Assembly: GCA_937919155.1 (NCBI GenBank)
Contig: CALFPM010000081.1
Span: forward strand, 1-22,692
Reading direction: 5' to 3'
Origin: an uncultured Clostridia bacterium
GTDB taxonomy: Bacteria > Bacillota > Clostridia > Oscillospirales > Acutalibacteraceae
Length of the DNA stretch: 22,692 bases
Positions within the stretch are counted from its first letter, which is position 1, and every line of letters begins with the position of its first letter. The translations under genes were made by a program, and so were the position numbers. Below, piece by piece: positions 7,714 to 15,877 of the stretch. Below the pieces are notes generated by a model, which worked only from the letters and a program-made list of their open reading frames with translations, did no database searches and was not told the DNA's origin.

Positions 7714-10700
7714 ATTTTTACAGTGAAATCGCCAAAAGAACGCCCGAATTTATTTCCCTTGCAAATGCAATACGCAAAACCCGTCTGCCATCCGGCGTGA
7801 CGGGTCTTTCGCACATACACAAGGCTCATGTGATTGCCGCCATGTGCCAATGTCTGCTGAGAAAATCCCTTGTCATTGTGCCCGATGAAGCTCAGGCAAC
7901 AAGGCTCAGGCAGGACATGGAAACATTCGGCATAAAAGCTCTCCACTTCCCTGCCAGAGACTTTTCGTTCCGCACAATGGAAACCGTTTCAAGGGAATAT
8001 GAACACGCTCGCCTGAAAGTGCTTGACAAAATGCTTTCGGGAGATTTCGATGCGGTTGTTGCTTCTGCCGAAGCAGCTTCGCAGCTGACCGTGCCGCCCT
8101 CAATGCTGATGAACAGCAGCATTTCCGTTGAATCAGGTGAGGAATATAACATTGACGAACTGGTTTTCAGCCTTGTACGCTGCGGATATTCCCGAAGCGA
8201 GCAGGTTGACGGCCCCGGTCAGTTTGCCCTGCGCGGAGGAATTCTTGACTTTTTCCCTCCCGATTCAAAATATCCCTGCAGAGTTGAATTCTGGGGCGAC
8301 AGCGTGGACAGCATTGCTTTCTTCAACCCCGAAACCCAGCGCCGAGAAGACACGGCGGAGCAAATTCGCATCACTCCCGCAAGAGAAATCCTCTGCACCG
8401 ATGAGCTTCTTGTTGCACTGATTGAAAAACATATTGCGGAAAAGAAAATAAAAGGCGATGCGCTGAAGCAGTTGCAAAGCGATATTGACGGAATCAAGGG
8501 TGGAATCCGCCTTTCTTCCCTCGACAAATATATGCCGCTTATCTATCCGCAGAGCGCAGGAATCTTTGATTATGCAAGGGATTGCATGCTCTTTGTCTGC
8601 GAAAGCTTTGCGGTCAAGGATAAATTCTCCGCATCCTGCCAGCTGATGAATGAAACGGTAAAAGGACTTTTTCAGGACGGCGTCCTCTGCAAAGGTCTTG
8701 ACAGATATATCATTCAGCCATATGAGCTTTTCGACCGCTACGAAAAAATGGGTGCGGTCTATCTTGACAATCTTCCTCGCGGCAGTTTTGACACTCCCGT
8801 AAAAGAACTTGTGAACTTCACGGTGAAGCAGATTGCCCCCTGGAACGGATCTCTCTCCACCGTTATTGACGATATTCAGGCGGTCAGGGAAAAACGCGGA
8901 CACTCCTGCGTTGTGCTTGCAGGCACGGACAAGGCGGCAAAAACACTTGCCGAAGATCTGGAAAACGAGGGAATACCCGCCGTTTTCTGCCCCGTTCCTC
9001 CTGCGGATATTCCGCAGAAAATTGTTTGTGTGCTGCCCGGCGGCACTTCATACGGAATGGAATATCCCTCCGCCAAGTTCACGCTCATAACCTACCGCAG
9101 CAGAACGGTGAGCAAAAACAGAGTTGCTTCAACAAAGAGAGGCAAAAATGCCTTCAACAATCTTGACGAACTCCATCGCGGCGAATATGTTGTTCATGTT
9201 GCCCACGGTATAGGTATTTTTGAAGGCATTCAGACCCTTGAAGCATCAGGCACAACAAAAGACTACATCAAAATCAGATACGATAAGGGTGACAGTCTCT
9301 ATGTACCCGTCACCCAACTTGACCAGGTTTCCAAATATATCGGCCCGAAAAATGACGATAAACCGCTCAAACTCAGCAAACTGGGCGGCAAAGACTGGCA
9401 AAAAGCAAGAACAAAGGTCAAATCTGCCGTCAAAGATATGGCAAAGGAGCTTATTGAGCTTTATTCAAAGCGAATCAAGGTCAAGGGGCACTCTTTCTCG
9501 CAGGATATTGATATGCAGAGCGACTTTGAGAGACGCTTTGAATTTGTGGAAACAGACGACCAGCTCCGTTGCATTCACGAAATCAAAAAGGATATGGAAA
9601 AGCCTTATCCCATGGACAGACTTCTCTGCGGCGATGTTGGGTTCGGAAAAACAGAGGTTGCTCTCCGCGCCGTGTTCAAGTGCATTGCCGATGGAAAACA
9701 GTGTGCAATCATGGTGCCAACCACCATTCTCGCGCTTCAGCACTATCAGACCATTCTGCGCAGATTTGAGGGATTCCCCATTGAGGCGGGCATGCTTTCA
9801 CGATTCTGCACAAAAAAAGAAATTGAAAAAACCGTCAACGGTCTTCGCAGAGGCTCAATTGACATTGTTGTCGGCACTCACCGTATAATCTCAAAAGATG
9901 TGCAGTTCCGCGACCTTGGTCTCATCATAATTGACGAGGAACAGCGTTTCGGCGTTGCTCAGAAAGAAAAACTCAAATCCCTTTTTCCTGCGGTTGATGT
10001 TCTTACACTTACCGCCACCCCCATCCCCCGAACACTGAATATGGCAATGACGGGAATCAGGGATATGTCCGTGCTGGAGGAGGCTCCGCAGGACAGACTG
10101 CCCGTTCAGACCTATGTTATCGAGCACAATATGCCCGTGCTTGTTCAGGCAATGGAGCAGGAACTCCGCCGCGGAGGTCAGGTGTACTATCTCTACAACC
10201 GCGTGGAGGATATCGAAAAGAAAGCCGCTGAAATCAAAGAGCACCTTCCCGATGCAAATGTGGCAATCGGACACGGCAAGATGAGCGAGGATGAGCTCAG
10301 CGAAGTGTGGCGCAAACTTCTCGAGGGCGAAATTGACATTCTCGTCTGCACAACGATTATCGAAACAGGTGTTGATGTTCCCAACGCAAACACTCTGATT
10401 ATTGAAAATGCAGACCGTATGGGTCTTGCGCAGCTTCATCAGATAAGAGGCCGTGTTGGGCGTTCATCACGCAGAGCAAGCGCATATTTCACATTCACAA
10501 GAGGCAAACAACTCTCCGAAATTGCAGTGCACAGGCTTGATGCCATCAGAGAATTCACGGAATTCGGTTCAGGCTTCCACATTGCAATGCGCGACCTTGA
10601 ACTCAGAGGCGCAGGCAATGTTCTCGGTTCATCGCAGCACGGTCACATGGAATCCGTGGGCTATGAAATGTATGTAAAGCTTCTCGAGCAGGCAATTTGT

Positions 10701-11165
10701 GAAGAAAAAGGCGAAAAGCCCTCCGAACCTGAAAAGGACTGTGTTGTCGACCTGCCGATTGACGCTCACATTCCCGATGAATATATCGAAAGTGTGCCTC
10801 AGAGACTGCAGATTTACCGCCGGATTGCAGATATCAAGACAAACGAGGACGCCTCCGATGTTATCGATGAGCTTTGCGACCGTTTCGGCGACCCGCCTGA
10901 AAGCGTTGAGGGTCTTATAAAAATCGCCCTGCTCCGCGGCAAGGCTGCAAGACACGATGTTTATGAAATCACTTCTCAGGCCGACAAGCTTATTTTTAAA
11001 ATCAATCAGCTTGATATGGAAAAAATCGCAAAAGCTTCCGCCCATTTCAAGGGAAGATTTGTTGTCAGCGCAGGAGGCGGCAAACCGCACATTGCGGTCA
11101 GAATGCTCAAAGGCGAAAACAAGCTCAACCTCATTGACCGCGTTCTCGATTATATGGATGAATAA
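7710..11165 (+). CDS. mfd: Transcription-repair coupling factor Mfd
   Basis: An 1151-residue ATP-dependent DNA translocase that removes RNA polymerase stalled at lesions and recruits UvrA. Full family length. The N-terminal UvrB-like domains occupy about residues 1-350. The CarD/CdnL-like RNA polymerase-interaction domain begins at about 483 (LHRGEYVVHVAHGIGIF). The RecG-like motor has Walker A GDVGFGKTE (641-649), a DEEQ box (742-745), TATPIPRTLNMA (about 768-779) and motif VI QIRGRVGR (911-918). The C-terminal TRCF domain, which contacts UvrA, covers about 1000-1100. The gene overlaps the HAD phosphatase by four bases (ATGA) and is followed by a strong terminator. All motor motifs look intact. 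Confidence 0.98.
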   Translation: MNFYSEIAKRTPEFISLANAIRKTRLPSGVTGLSHIHKAHVIAAMCQCLLRKSLVIVPDEAQATRLRQDMETFGIKALHFPARDFSFRTMETVSREYEHARLKVLDKMLSGDFDAVVASAEAASQLTVPPSMLMNSSISVESGEEYNIDELVFSLVRCGYSRSEQVDGPGQFALRGGILDFFPPDSKYPCRVEFWGDSVDSIAFFNPETQRREDTAEQIRITPAREILCTDELLVALIEKHIAEKKIKGDALKQLQSDIDGIKGGIRLSSLDKYMPLIYPQSAGIFDYARDCMLFVCESFAVKDKFSASCQLMNETVKGLFQDGVLCKGLDRYIIQPYELFDRYEKMGAVYLDNLPRGSFDTPVKELVNFTVKQIAPWNGSLSTVIDDIQAVREKRGHSCVVLAGTDKAAKTLAEDLENEGIPAVFCPVPPADIPQKIVCVLPGGTSYGMEYPSAKFTLITYRSRTVSKNRVASTKRGKNAFNNLDELHRGEYVVHVAHGIGIFEGIQTLEASGTTKDYIKIRYDKGDSLYVPVTQLDQVSKYIGPKNDDKPLKLSKLGGKDWQKARTKVKSAVKDMAKELIELYSKRIKVKGHSFSQDIDMQSDFERRFEFVETDDQLRCIHEIKKDMEKPYPMDRLLCGDVGFGKTEVALRAVFKCIADGKQCAIMVPTTILALQHYQTILRRFEGFPIEAGMLSRFCTKKEIEKTVNGLRRGSIDIVVGTHRIISKDVQFRDLGLIIIDEEQRFGVAQKEKLKSLFPAVDVLTLTATPIPRTLNMAMTGIRDMSVLEEAPQDRLPVQTYVIEHNMPVLVQAMEQELRRGGQVYYLYNRVEDIEKKAAEIKEHLPDANVAIGHGKMSEDELSEVWRKLLEGEIDILVCTTIIETGVDVPNANTLIIENADRMGLAQLHQIRGRVGRSSRRASAYFTFTRGKQLSEIAVHRLDAIREFTEFGSGFHIAMRDLELRGAGNVLGSSQHGHMESVGYEMYVKLLEQAICEEKGEKPSEPEKDCVVDLPIDAHIPDEYIESVPQRLQIYRRIADIKTNEDASDVIDELCDRFGDPPESVEGLIKIALLRGKAARHDVYEITSQADKLIFKINQLDMEKIAKASAHFKGRFVVSAGGGKPHIAVRMLKGENKLNLIDRVLDYMDE

Positions 11166-11168
11166 CAA

Positions 11169-11194
11169 AAACGGCTTGCATCTGCAAGCCGTTT
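11169..11194. terminator. Intrinsic terminator between mfd and lexA
   Basis: AAACGGCTTGCA (11169-11180) is the exact reverse complement of TGCAAGCCGTTT (11183-11194). The plus strand continues ATTGTTTATT, and the minus strand continues into a run of T. It begins three bases after the mfd stop and lies 48 bp past the lexA stop, so it probably serves both convergent genes. Confidence 0.85.
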
Positions 11195-11242
11195 ATTGTT
11201 TATTCAGTTTCTTTTGGTCTTCGCTCAGTGAGACAGTCCATT

Positions 11243-11833
11243 TTAATAATATCTGTAGCTGGCAATAACCTTGCCGAGAATCACAACCTCATCAACGATG
11301 ATGGGTTCATATGCATCGTTTTCAGGCTGAAGTCTGAAATGACCGTTCTCTTTGTAGAATGTTTTTACCGTTGCGGAATCTTCAACAAGAGCAACAACCA
11401 TTTCGCCGTTGCGGGCAACGGGAGTTCTTTCAACAATAACGATATCGCCGTCCAGAATGCCTGCCCAGAGCATACTTTCGCCCTTAACCTTAAGCGCAAA
11501 AAGCTCTTTATCCCCTGCACCCGGCATTGAGAAAGGCAGATAGCCTTCAATTTCCTCAACCGCAAGGATAGGCTGACCTGCGGTTACGGTGCCGAGAAGA
11601 GGCACATGAGTAATATTTTCCGCCTGACCAACGATTCTGATGCATCTTTTGAGCATAGGGGGGCGCTGAATGTAGCCCGCAGCCTCAAGAGCATCAAGAT
11701 TTGCCTGCACAGATGAAGTTGAGCGCAGACCCACCGCCGCGCCGATTTCTCTGACGCTGGGGGTCATATTCTCCTTTGCCATCTCCACAAGGAATTCATA
11801 TATCTTCTGCTGAATAGGGGTGATTGGTTTCAT
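11243..11833 (-). CDS. lexA: SOS-response repressor LexA
   Basis: A 196-residue repressor-protease that controls DNA-damage genes and self-cleaves when RecA filaments form. The N-terminal winged helix has TPSVREIGAAVGLRSTSSVQ (24-43), characteristic of LexA. The cleavage site is Ala85-Gly86 in TVTAGQP. The S24-type protease dyad is Ser120 (KGESML) and Lys157 (SATVKTF). The start at 11833 is supported by AGAGGATG just upstream. The gene is convergent with mfd and divergent from an unrecognised membrane protein. Its promoter contains an SOS-box-like sequence, consistent with autoregulation. All residues needed for cleavage are present. Confidence 0.97.
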   Translation of the reverse strand: MKPITPIQQKIYEFLVEMAKENMTPSVREIGAAVGLRSTSSVQANLDALEAAGYIQRPPMLKRCIRIVGQAENITHVPLLGTVTAGQPILAVEEIEGYLPFSMPGAGDKELFALKVKGESMLWAGILDGDIVIVERTPVARNGEMVVALVEDSATVKTFYKENGHFRLQPENDAYEPIIVDEVVILGKVIASYRYY

Positions 11834-11894
11834 AATTCATCCTCTTTTCTTGAATTTAAAGCTTATTTTTTCCGTACATTCCTTTTCCGTTCCT

Positions 11895-11931
11895 ATTATA
11901 GCACAAATGTTCAGAAAATGCAAACATTTGT
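11895..11931 (-). promoter_or_regulatory. lexA promoter with candidate LexA operator and 9-bp inverted repeat
   Basis: On the minus strand: -35 TTGCAT (11923-11918), a 17-bp spacer and -10 TATAAT (11900-11895). Inside the spacer, GAAC-ATTT-GTGC (11912-11901) matches the Gram-positive LexA core GAACNNNNGTTC at 7 of 8 fixed bases. Overlapping it is a perfect inverted repeat, ACAAATGTT (11903-11911) and AACATTTGT (11923-11931). LexA is expected to bind here; which of the two elements it uses is not decided by the sequence. Confidence 0.6.
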
Positions 11932-11989
11932 TTGATAATTTTGAAAAAATTTTTCGTCAATCGGTATTTGCTAATTTTACATTTTATGA

Positions 11990-11995
11990 TATAAT
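11990..11995 (+). promoter_or_regulatory. Probable -10 element of the membrane-protein gene
   Basis: TATAAT at 11990-11995, 31 bp before the ATG at 12027. The best -35 at the right distance (TTTGCT, 11967-11972, 17-bp spacer) is weak. Confidence 0.4.
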
Positions 11996-12026
11996 TATAT
12001 AACCAATTTTGAACAGGGGGCAACAC

Positions 12027-12911
12027 ATGAACGGTTCCGGTCAAAAACCAAATACGGGCAATGAAAATCACGGCAAAAACAAAAAGATTCTTGCCGCGGT
12101 TTCTGTTGTTGCCGCCGTTGCAGTGCTGCTGATTGTGTTTTTCTTCACCAAAAGCAACATATTCTTTTCTCTCGCCCAACACAAAGCTGAAGACGGCGAC
12201 TACAAATCAGCAATAAGCCTTTCAGAAAAATCAGACCTTGATGCCGCCGATATTCTCAAGGATTACGCAGTTTTACGGATTGAAATCAACAAATACTATC
12301 CTCTGCTTCTCTCCGATTTTAATCTTGACAAAATAAAAGAATGGAGCATAACCGCTCAGAAAACAGATGCCGGAAGCTATCTGCTGAGTGATACCCTTTC
12401 CTCCGAAATTCTTGAACTGAACACCGCACTTTCTCAAATAATCCTCTGCTGTGAGGAATACGGCGCTTTAAAATCAGATATACTTGATATGATGGATGTA
12501 TTTGCCGAGATAAACCGTCTCCACACCAAAGACGCCGAGGGCAAAAATACATCTTTTACCGTTGGAGAAGAAAGAGCCAAAATCAGCCGATGGACGGAGG
12601 CAAACAACCGCATGCTTGCTTTTATGGCTCAGGCTCCCCGAAGCGAGAATATTTATCTTGCAAATTTCCTTGCAAAAGAAACTCAGGGTGAAATCGCGGA
12701 ATTTGAGGAAACAATCAACGGCGTTGCCGCCACATACGGCGACACATCCCTTGTGCGTTTCAGCGGAGATGCTTTCAAGCAGTATCCCGATATCAGCAAC
12801 AGTGACGGTCAGAGAGTCAATTTGCTTAAAAAAGAAAAATTCGAAGAATTTATGTATAAAGAACTCTGCACAGAGCTTGTGCGCAGCCTCGCAGGATTTT
12901 ATTCCGCATAA
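12027..12911 (+). CDS. Unrecognised membrane-anchored protein, mainly helical
   Basis: A 294-residue protein I do not recognise. The N-terminus is hydrophilic and Asn/Lys-rich (1-20), followed by a single strong membrane helix (about 21-41) ending in FFFTKSN. This looks like an uncleaved anchor with the rest outside the cell. The next segment, AQHKAEDGDYKSAISLSEKS, has the spacing of a tetratricopeptide-like helical hairpin; the remainder is predicted by eye to be largely alpha-helical. No catalytic motif is visible, and the two adjacent Cys at about residue 137 are not a recognisable metal site. The ATG at 12027 is chosen over the in-frame TTG at 12009 because CAGGGGG (12014-12020) is correctly spaced for it. 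Divergent from lexA, so a damage-response link is possible but unproven. Confidence 0.75.
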   Translation: MNGSGQKPNTGNENHGKNKKILAAVSVVAAVAVLLIVFFFTKSNIFFSLAQHKAEDGDYKSAISLSEKSDLDAADILKDYAVLRIEINKYYPLLLSDFNLDKIKEWSITAQKTDAGSYLLSDTLSSEILELNTALSQIILCCEEYGALKSDILDMMDVFAEINRLHTKDAEGKNTSFTVGEERAKISRWTEANNRMLAFMAQAPRSENIYLANFLAKETQGEIAEFEETINGVAATYGDTSLVRFSGDAFKQYPDISNSDGQRVNLLKKEKFEEFMYKELCTELVRSLAGFYSA

Positions 12912-12941
12912 TCAGAACAATTGTTAATTTTTTTGGATTGA

Positions 12942-12970
12942 TTGACATCACAATGCAAATATGTTAAAAT
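12942..12970 (+). promoter_or_regulatory. Consensus sigma-A promoter of the riboswitch-ATPase transcript
   Basis: TTGACA (12942-12947), a 17-bp spacer and TAAAAT (12965-12970), one of the best promoters in the window. Transcription would begin near 12977, at the 5' edge of the aptamer. Confidence 0.85.
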
Positions 12971-12978
12971 ATGGACAA

Positions 12979-13080
12979 AGTTAAAGGGGAGTAGCTTAAT
13001 GGCTCCGTCATAACCGATTGTCAACAACCGATGCATCTGCATCTGGCAAACGGCCCTCACTATGGGAAGCAAGACCTTTG
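12979..13080 (+). promoter_or_regulatory. yybP-ykoY family manganese riboswitch aptamer
   Basis: The leader contains AAAGGGGAGTAGC (12983-12995) and, about 75 bases on, GCAAGACCTTTG (13069-13080), the two conserved ends of the yybP-ykoY aptamer whose loops form the Mn2+ site. The AAAGG/CCTTT ends form the closing P1 stem, and CCGT (13005-13008) with ACGG (13050-13053) could form an internal helix. This family senses Mn2+ and commonly precedes cation P-type ATPases, TerC-like exporters and MntP. Here it is followed by a terminator sharing the 3' P1 strand, so metal binding should favour read-through into the ATPase gene. Confidence 0.88.
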
Positions 13081-13116
13081 ACAGAGAATTTCAGTGTTCT
13101 CTGTCAAGGGTCTTTT
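13073..13116 (+). terminator. Riboswitch expression platform: intrinsic terminator
   Basis: GACCTTTGACAGAGAA (13073-13088) pairs with TTCTCTGTCAAGGGTC (13097-13112) over 16 bp with one G-U pair and an 8-base loop. TTTT then GATTT follow. The first bases of the 5' arm, GACCTTT, are also the 3' side of the aptamer's P1, so aptamer and terminator are mutually exclusive. Confidence 0.88.
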
Positions 13117-13164
13117 GATTTATAAGAAATAAAAGCAAATCAAATATTGAAAGGATTGACACCA

Positions 13165-15834
13165 ATGAAGTTCTATCTTGAACAGATCGACTCCGTATTC
13201 AAGCATGTGAACAGTTCCGAGCAGGGTCTTTCAGCGGCAGAAGCCGAAAGACGACTTGCCGAAAACGGCAAAAACAAGCTTGACGAAGGAAAAAAGAAAA
13301 CCACAATTCAGCGTGTATTTGAGCAGCTTTCCGACCCGATGATAATTATTCTTATCATTGCTGCGGTTATTTCTGCAATTACCGAGTGGATTGAACACGG
13401 TTTCGGTTTCCCCACCGACACAGTTATCATTCTTGTAGTTGTTGTTATCAACACCGTTCTCGGCGTTATTCAGGAAAGCAAGGCTGAGGCGGCTATTGAA
13501 GCACTTCAGGAAATGAGTGCCGCAACATCAAAAGTTCTTCGTGACGGCAAGCTTGTTTCCGTGCGCAGCGAAGACCTTGTTGTCGGCGATATCGTTATTC
13601 TTGAAGCAGGCGATGCAGTTCCTGCCGACTGCCGAATTTTCGAAAGCGCAAGCATGAAAATTGAAGAAGCTGCGCTGACAGGTGAATCCGTTCCCGTTGG
13701 CAAGATTATTGAAGTTCTTAACGGCGGAGATAAAGGCGAGGTTGCCCTCGGCGACAGAAAGAACATGGCTTATATGGGCTCAACCGTTGTTTACGGCAGA
13801 GGCAAAGCAGTTGTTGTCGGCACAGGAATGAGCACGGAAATGGGTAAGATTGCAGACGCAATCGCTCAGGCTGAAGAAGGTCAGACTCCTCTTCAGATCA
13901 AGCTTTCACAGCTTTCAAAAATTCTCACAAAGCTTGTTCTCGGCATCTGCGTTTTCCTTTTCGCATTCCAGATGATTACCGCATACTTCAAAGGCGGTCT
14001 TGATTTCAGCATCGTGCTGAGCAGCTTCATGGTTGCGGTTTCACTTGCGGTTGCCGCCATTCCCGAAGGACTTGCCGCCGTTGTTACAATTGTTCTTTCA
14101 ATCGGCGTTACAAATATGTCAAAGAAGAACGCAATTATCAGAAAGCTCACAGCCGTTGAAACTCTCGGCTGCGCTCAGATAATCTGCTCAGACAAAACAG
14201 GTACTCTTACTCAGAACAAGATGACCGTTGTTGACCACTACGGCGACAATGAAAACCTCATTGCCACAGCAATGGCACTTTGCACCGATGTCACTCTTGA
14301 TGCAGACGGCTCTGTCACAGGTGAACCCACCGAAGCTGCTCTTGTTAACTATGCAACATCACTGGGTCTTAACAAGAATGACCTCATGGCAAAGGCTCCC
14401 AGAATCGGCGAAGCTCCCTTTGATTCGGGCAGAAAAATGATGTCCACCGTTCACAATGACGGTGAAATCGTTCAGTACACCAAGGGCGCACCCGATGAAA
14501 TTCTCAAGCTTTGCACAAGCGCACTTGTCAACGGTGAAATCGTTCCCTTTACCGATGACATCAAGGCAAAAGTTCTCGAAAACAACAAGAGAATGGCTGA
14601 CAAGGCACTCCGCGTGCTCGCAGTTGCTCTCAAAAAATATGACAGCGCACCTTCAGATTTTGCTCCCGAAGCTCTTGAAAACAACCTTGTTTTCGTTGGC
14701 CTTACAGGTATGATTGACCCTGTCCGTCCCGAGGTTAAGGCTGCTATTGAGGAGTGCCGCTCCGCAGGTATCACACCTATTATGATTACAGGTGACCATA
14801 AGGACACCGCCGTTGCAATTGCAATGGAACTCGGCATTATCGAAGATGCATCAGGCGCTATCACAGGCGCTCAGCTTAACGAAATCAGCGATGAAGATTT
14901 TGCTGAAAGAGTTACGGAATTCAGAGTATATGCCCGCGTTCAGCCTGAGCACAAAACAAGAATCGTCAACGCATGGCGCGCAAGAGGCATGATCACCGCA
15001 ATGACAGGTGACGGTGTTAACGATGCTCCCTCAATCAAGAGTGCAGACATCGGCATCGGCATGGGTATCACAGGCACAGATGTTACAAAGAATGTTGCAG
15101 ATATGGTTCTTGCCGATGACAACTTTGCAACAATCGTTTCCGCAGTTTCCGAAGGCAGAAGAATCTATGACAACATCAGAAAAGCAATTCAGTTCCTGCT
15201 CGGTTCTAACCTTTCTGAAGTTCTCTCTATCTTTGCTGCAACAATTCTCAACTTCACAATTCTCAAGCCTGTTCACCTGCTTTTCATCAACCTTGTAACA
15301 GACAGTATTCCCGCTCTTGCACTCGGCCTCGAAAGACCCGAAAAGAATATTATGCATCGCAAACCCCGTAACAGCAAAGACGGCATTTTCTCGGGCGGTC
15401 TCGGATTTGACGCAGCGTACCAGGGCGTTCTCGTTACCCTTCTCACACTTGCCGCATTCTTTATCGGCGAATTCCTTGAAACAGGTCATTGGCAGTTCAC
15501 AAACATTGCAGACTGCAAAGAAGGCATGACAATGGCGTTCCTCACAATGTCCATGTGCGAAATCTTCCACTCATTCAATATGCGTTCACAGAGAGGCTCC
15601 GTAATTTCAATGGCATTTGCACAGAAATCACACAACTTTGTTCTCTACGGCGCAATGCTTGCTTCACTTGCACTCACAACCGCAATTATCGAAATCCCCT
15701 TACTTGCAGAAATGTTTGACTTTGCTCACCTTGACGCAAAAGCATACGGCATTTCAATCGGTCTTGCATTCCTTGTAATTCCCATTGTTGAAATCGTCAA
15801 GGCAATTCAGAGAGCAGGTTCAAAAAACAAATAA
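13165..15834 (+). CDS. SERCA-like P-type cation ATPase under Mn2+ riboswitch control
   Basis: An 889-residue P2-type ATPase that pumps divalent cations (Ca2+ and/or Mn2+) out of the cell. The actuator loop TGES is at 172-175 and the M4 motif PEGL at 300-303. The phosphorylation site is DKTGTLT with Asp343, and the hinge is MTGDGVNDAP (613-622). Transport-site residues of SERCA are matched in M5 (Asn682, Glu685 in SNLSE), M6 (Asn709, Thr712, Asp713 in NLVTD) and probably M8 (Glu799 in MCEIFHSFN). The ATG at 13165 is preferred over the in-frame TTG at 13147, because GAAAGGA (13149-13155) sits 9 bases upstream. The yybP-ykoY leader argues that Mn2+ is a physiological substrate or signal, as proposed for other riboswitch-linked ATPases. 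A terminator follows. Confidence 0.94.
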   Translation: MKFYLEQIDSVFKHVNSSEQGLSAAEAERRLAENGKNKLDEGKKKTTIQRVFEQLSDPMIIILIIAAVISAITEWIEHGFGFPTDTVIILVVVVINTVLGVIQESKAEAAIEALQEMSAATSKVLRDGKLVSVRSEDLVVGDIVILEAGDAVPADCRIFESASMKIEEAALTGESVPVGKIIEVLNGGDKGEVALGDRKNMAYMGSTVVYGRGKAVVVGTGMSTEMGKIADAIAQAEEGQTPLQIKLSQLSKILTKLVLGICVFLFAFQMITAYFKGGLDFSIVLSSFMVAVSLAVAAIPEGLAAVVTIVLSIGVTNMSKKNAIIRKLTAVETLGCAQIICSDKTGTLTQNKMTVVDHYGDNENLIATAMALCTDVTLDADGSVTGEPTEAALVNYATSLGLNKNDLMAKAPRIGEAPFDSGRKMMSTVHNDGEIVQYTKGAPDEILKLCTSALVNGEIVPFTDDIKAKVLENNKRMADKALRVLAVALKKYDSAPSDFAPEALENNLVFVGLTGMIDPVRPEVKAAIEECRSAGITPIMITGDHKDTAVAIAMELGIIEDASGAITGAQLNEISDEDFAERVTEFRVYARVQPEHKTRIVNAWRARGMITAMTGDGVNDAPSIKSADIGIGMGITGTDVTKNVADMVLADDNFATIVSAVSEGRRIYDNIRKAIQFLLGSNLSEVLSIFAATILNFTILKPVHLLFINLVTDSIPALALGLERPEKNIMHRKPRNSKDGIFSGGLGFDAAYQGVLVTLLTLAAFFIGEFLETGHWQFTNIADCKEGMTMAFLTMSMCEIFHSFNMRSQRGSVISMAFAQKSHNFVLYGAMLASLALTTAIIEIPLLAEMFDFAHLDAKAYGISIGLAFLVIPIVEIVKAIQRAGSKNK

Positions 15835-15848
15835 AGCCATAAAAATCA

Positions 15849-15875
15849 CCCCGTACCGATTCGGTACGGGGTTTT
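15849..15875. terminator. Bidirectional terminator between ATPase 1 and the patatin gene
   Basis: CCCCGTACCG (15849-15858) pairs with CGGTACGGGG (15862-15871) around loop ATT. TTTT follows on the plus strand, and an A-rich stretch precedes it, giving U-rich RNA on the minus strand. It serves two convergent genes. Confidence 0.9.
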
Positions 15876-15877
15876 GC

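Noticed and set aside
8265..8903. 212-codon open frame antisense to mfd
   Set aside because: It lies wholly inside mfd on the other strand, has no ribosome binding site of note and no domain; it is a shadow of the coding frame. The same applies to antisense frames at 9891-10439, 10629-11168 and 15031-15570.
12917..12935. AACAATTGTT followed by a T-run after the 12027 gene, resembling a terminator
   Set aside because: The palindrome is short, A/T-rich and leaves no loop, so the stem would be very weak. A real terminator here is not supported.
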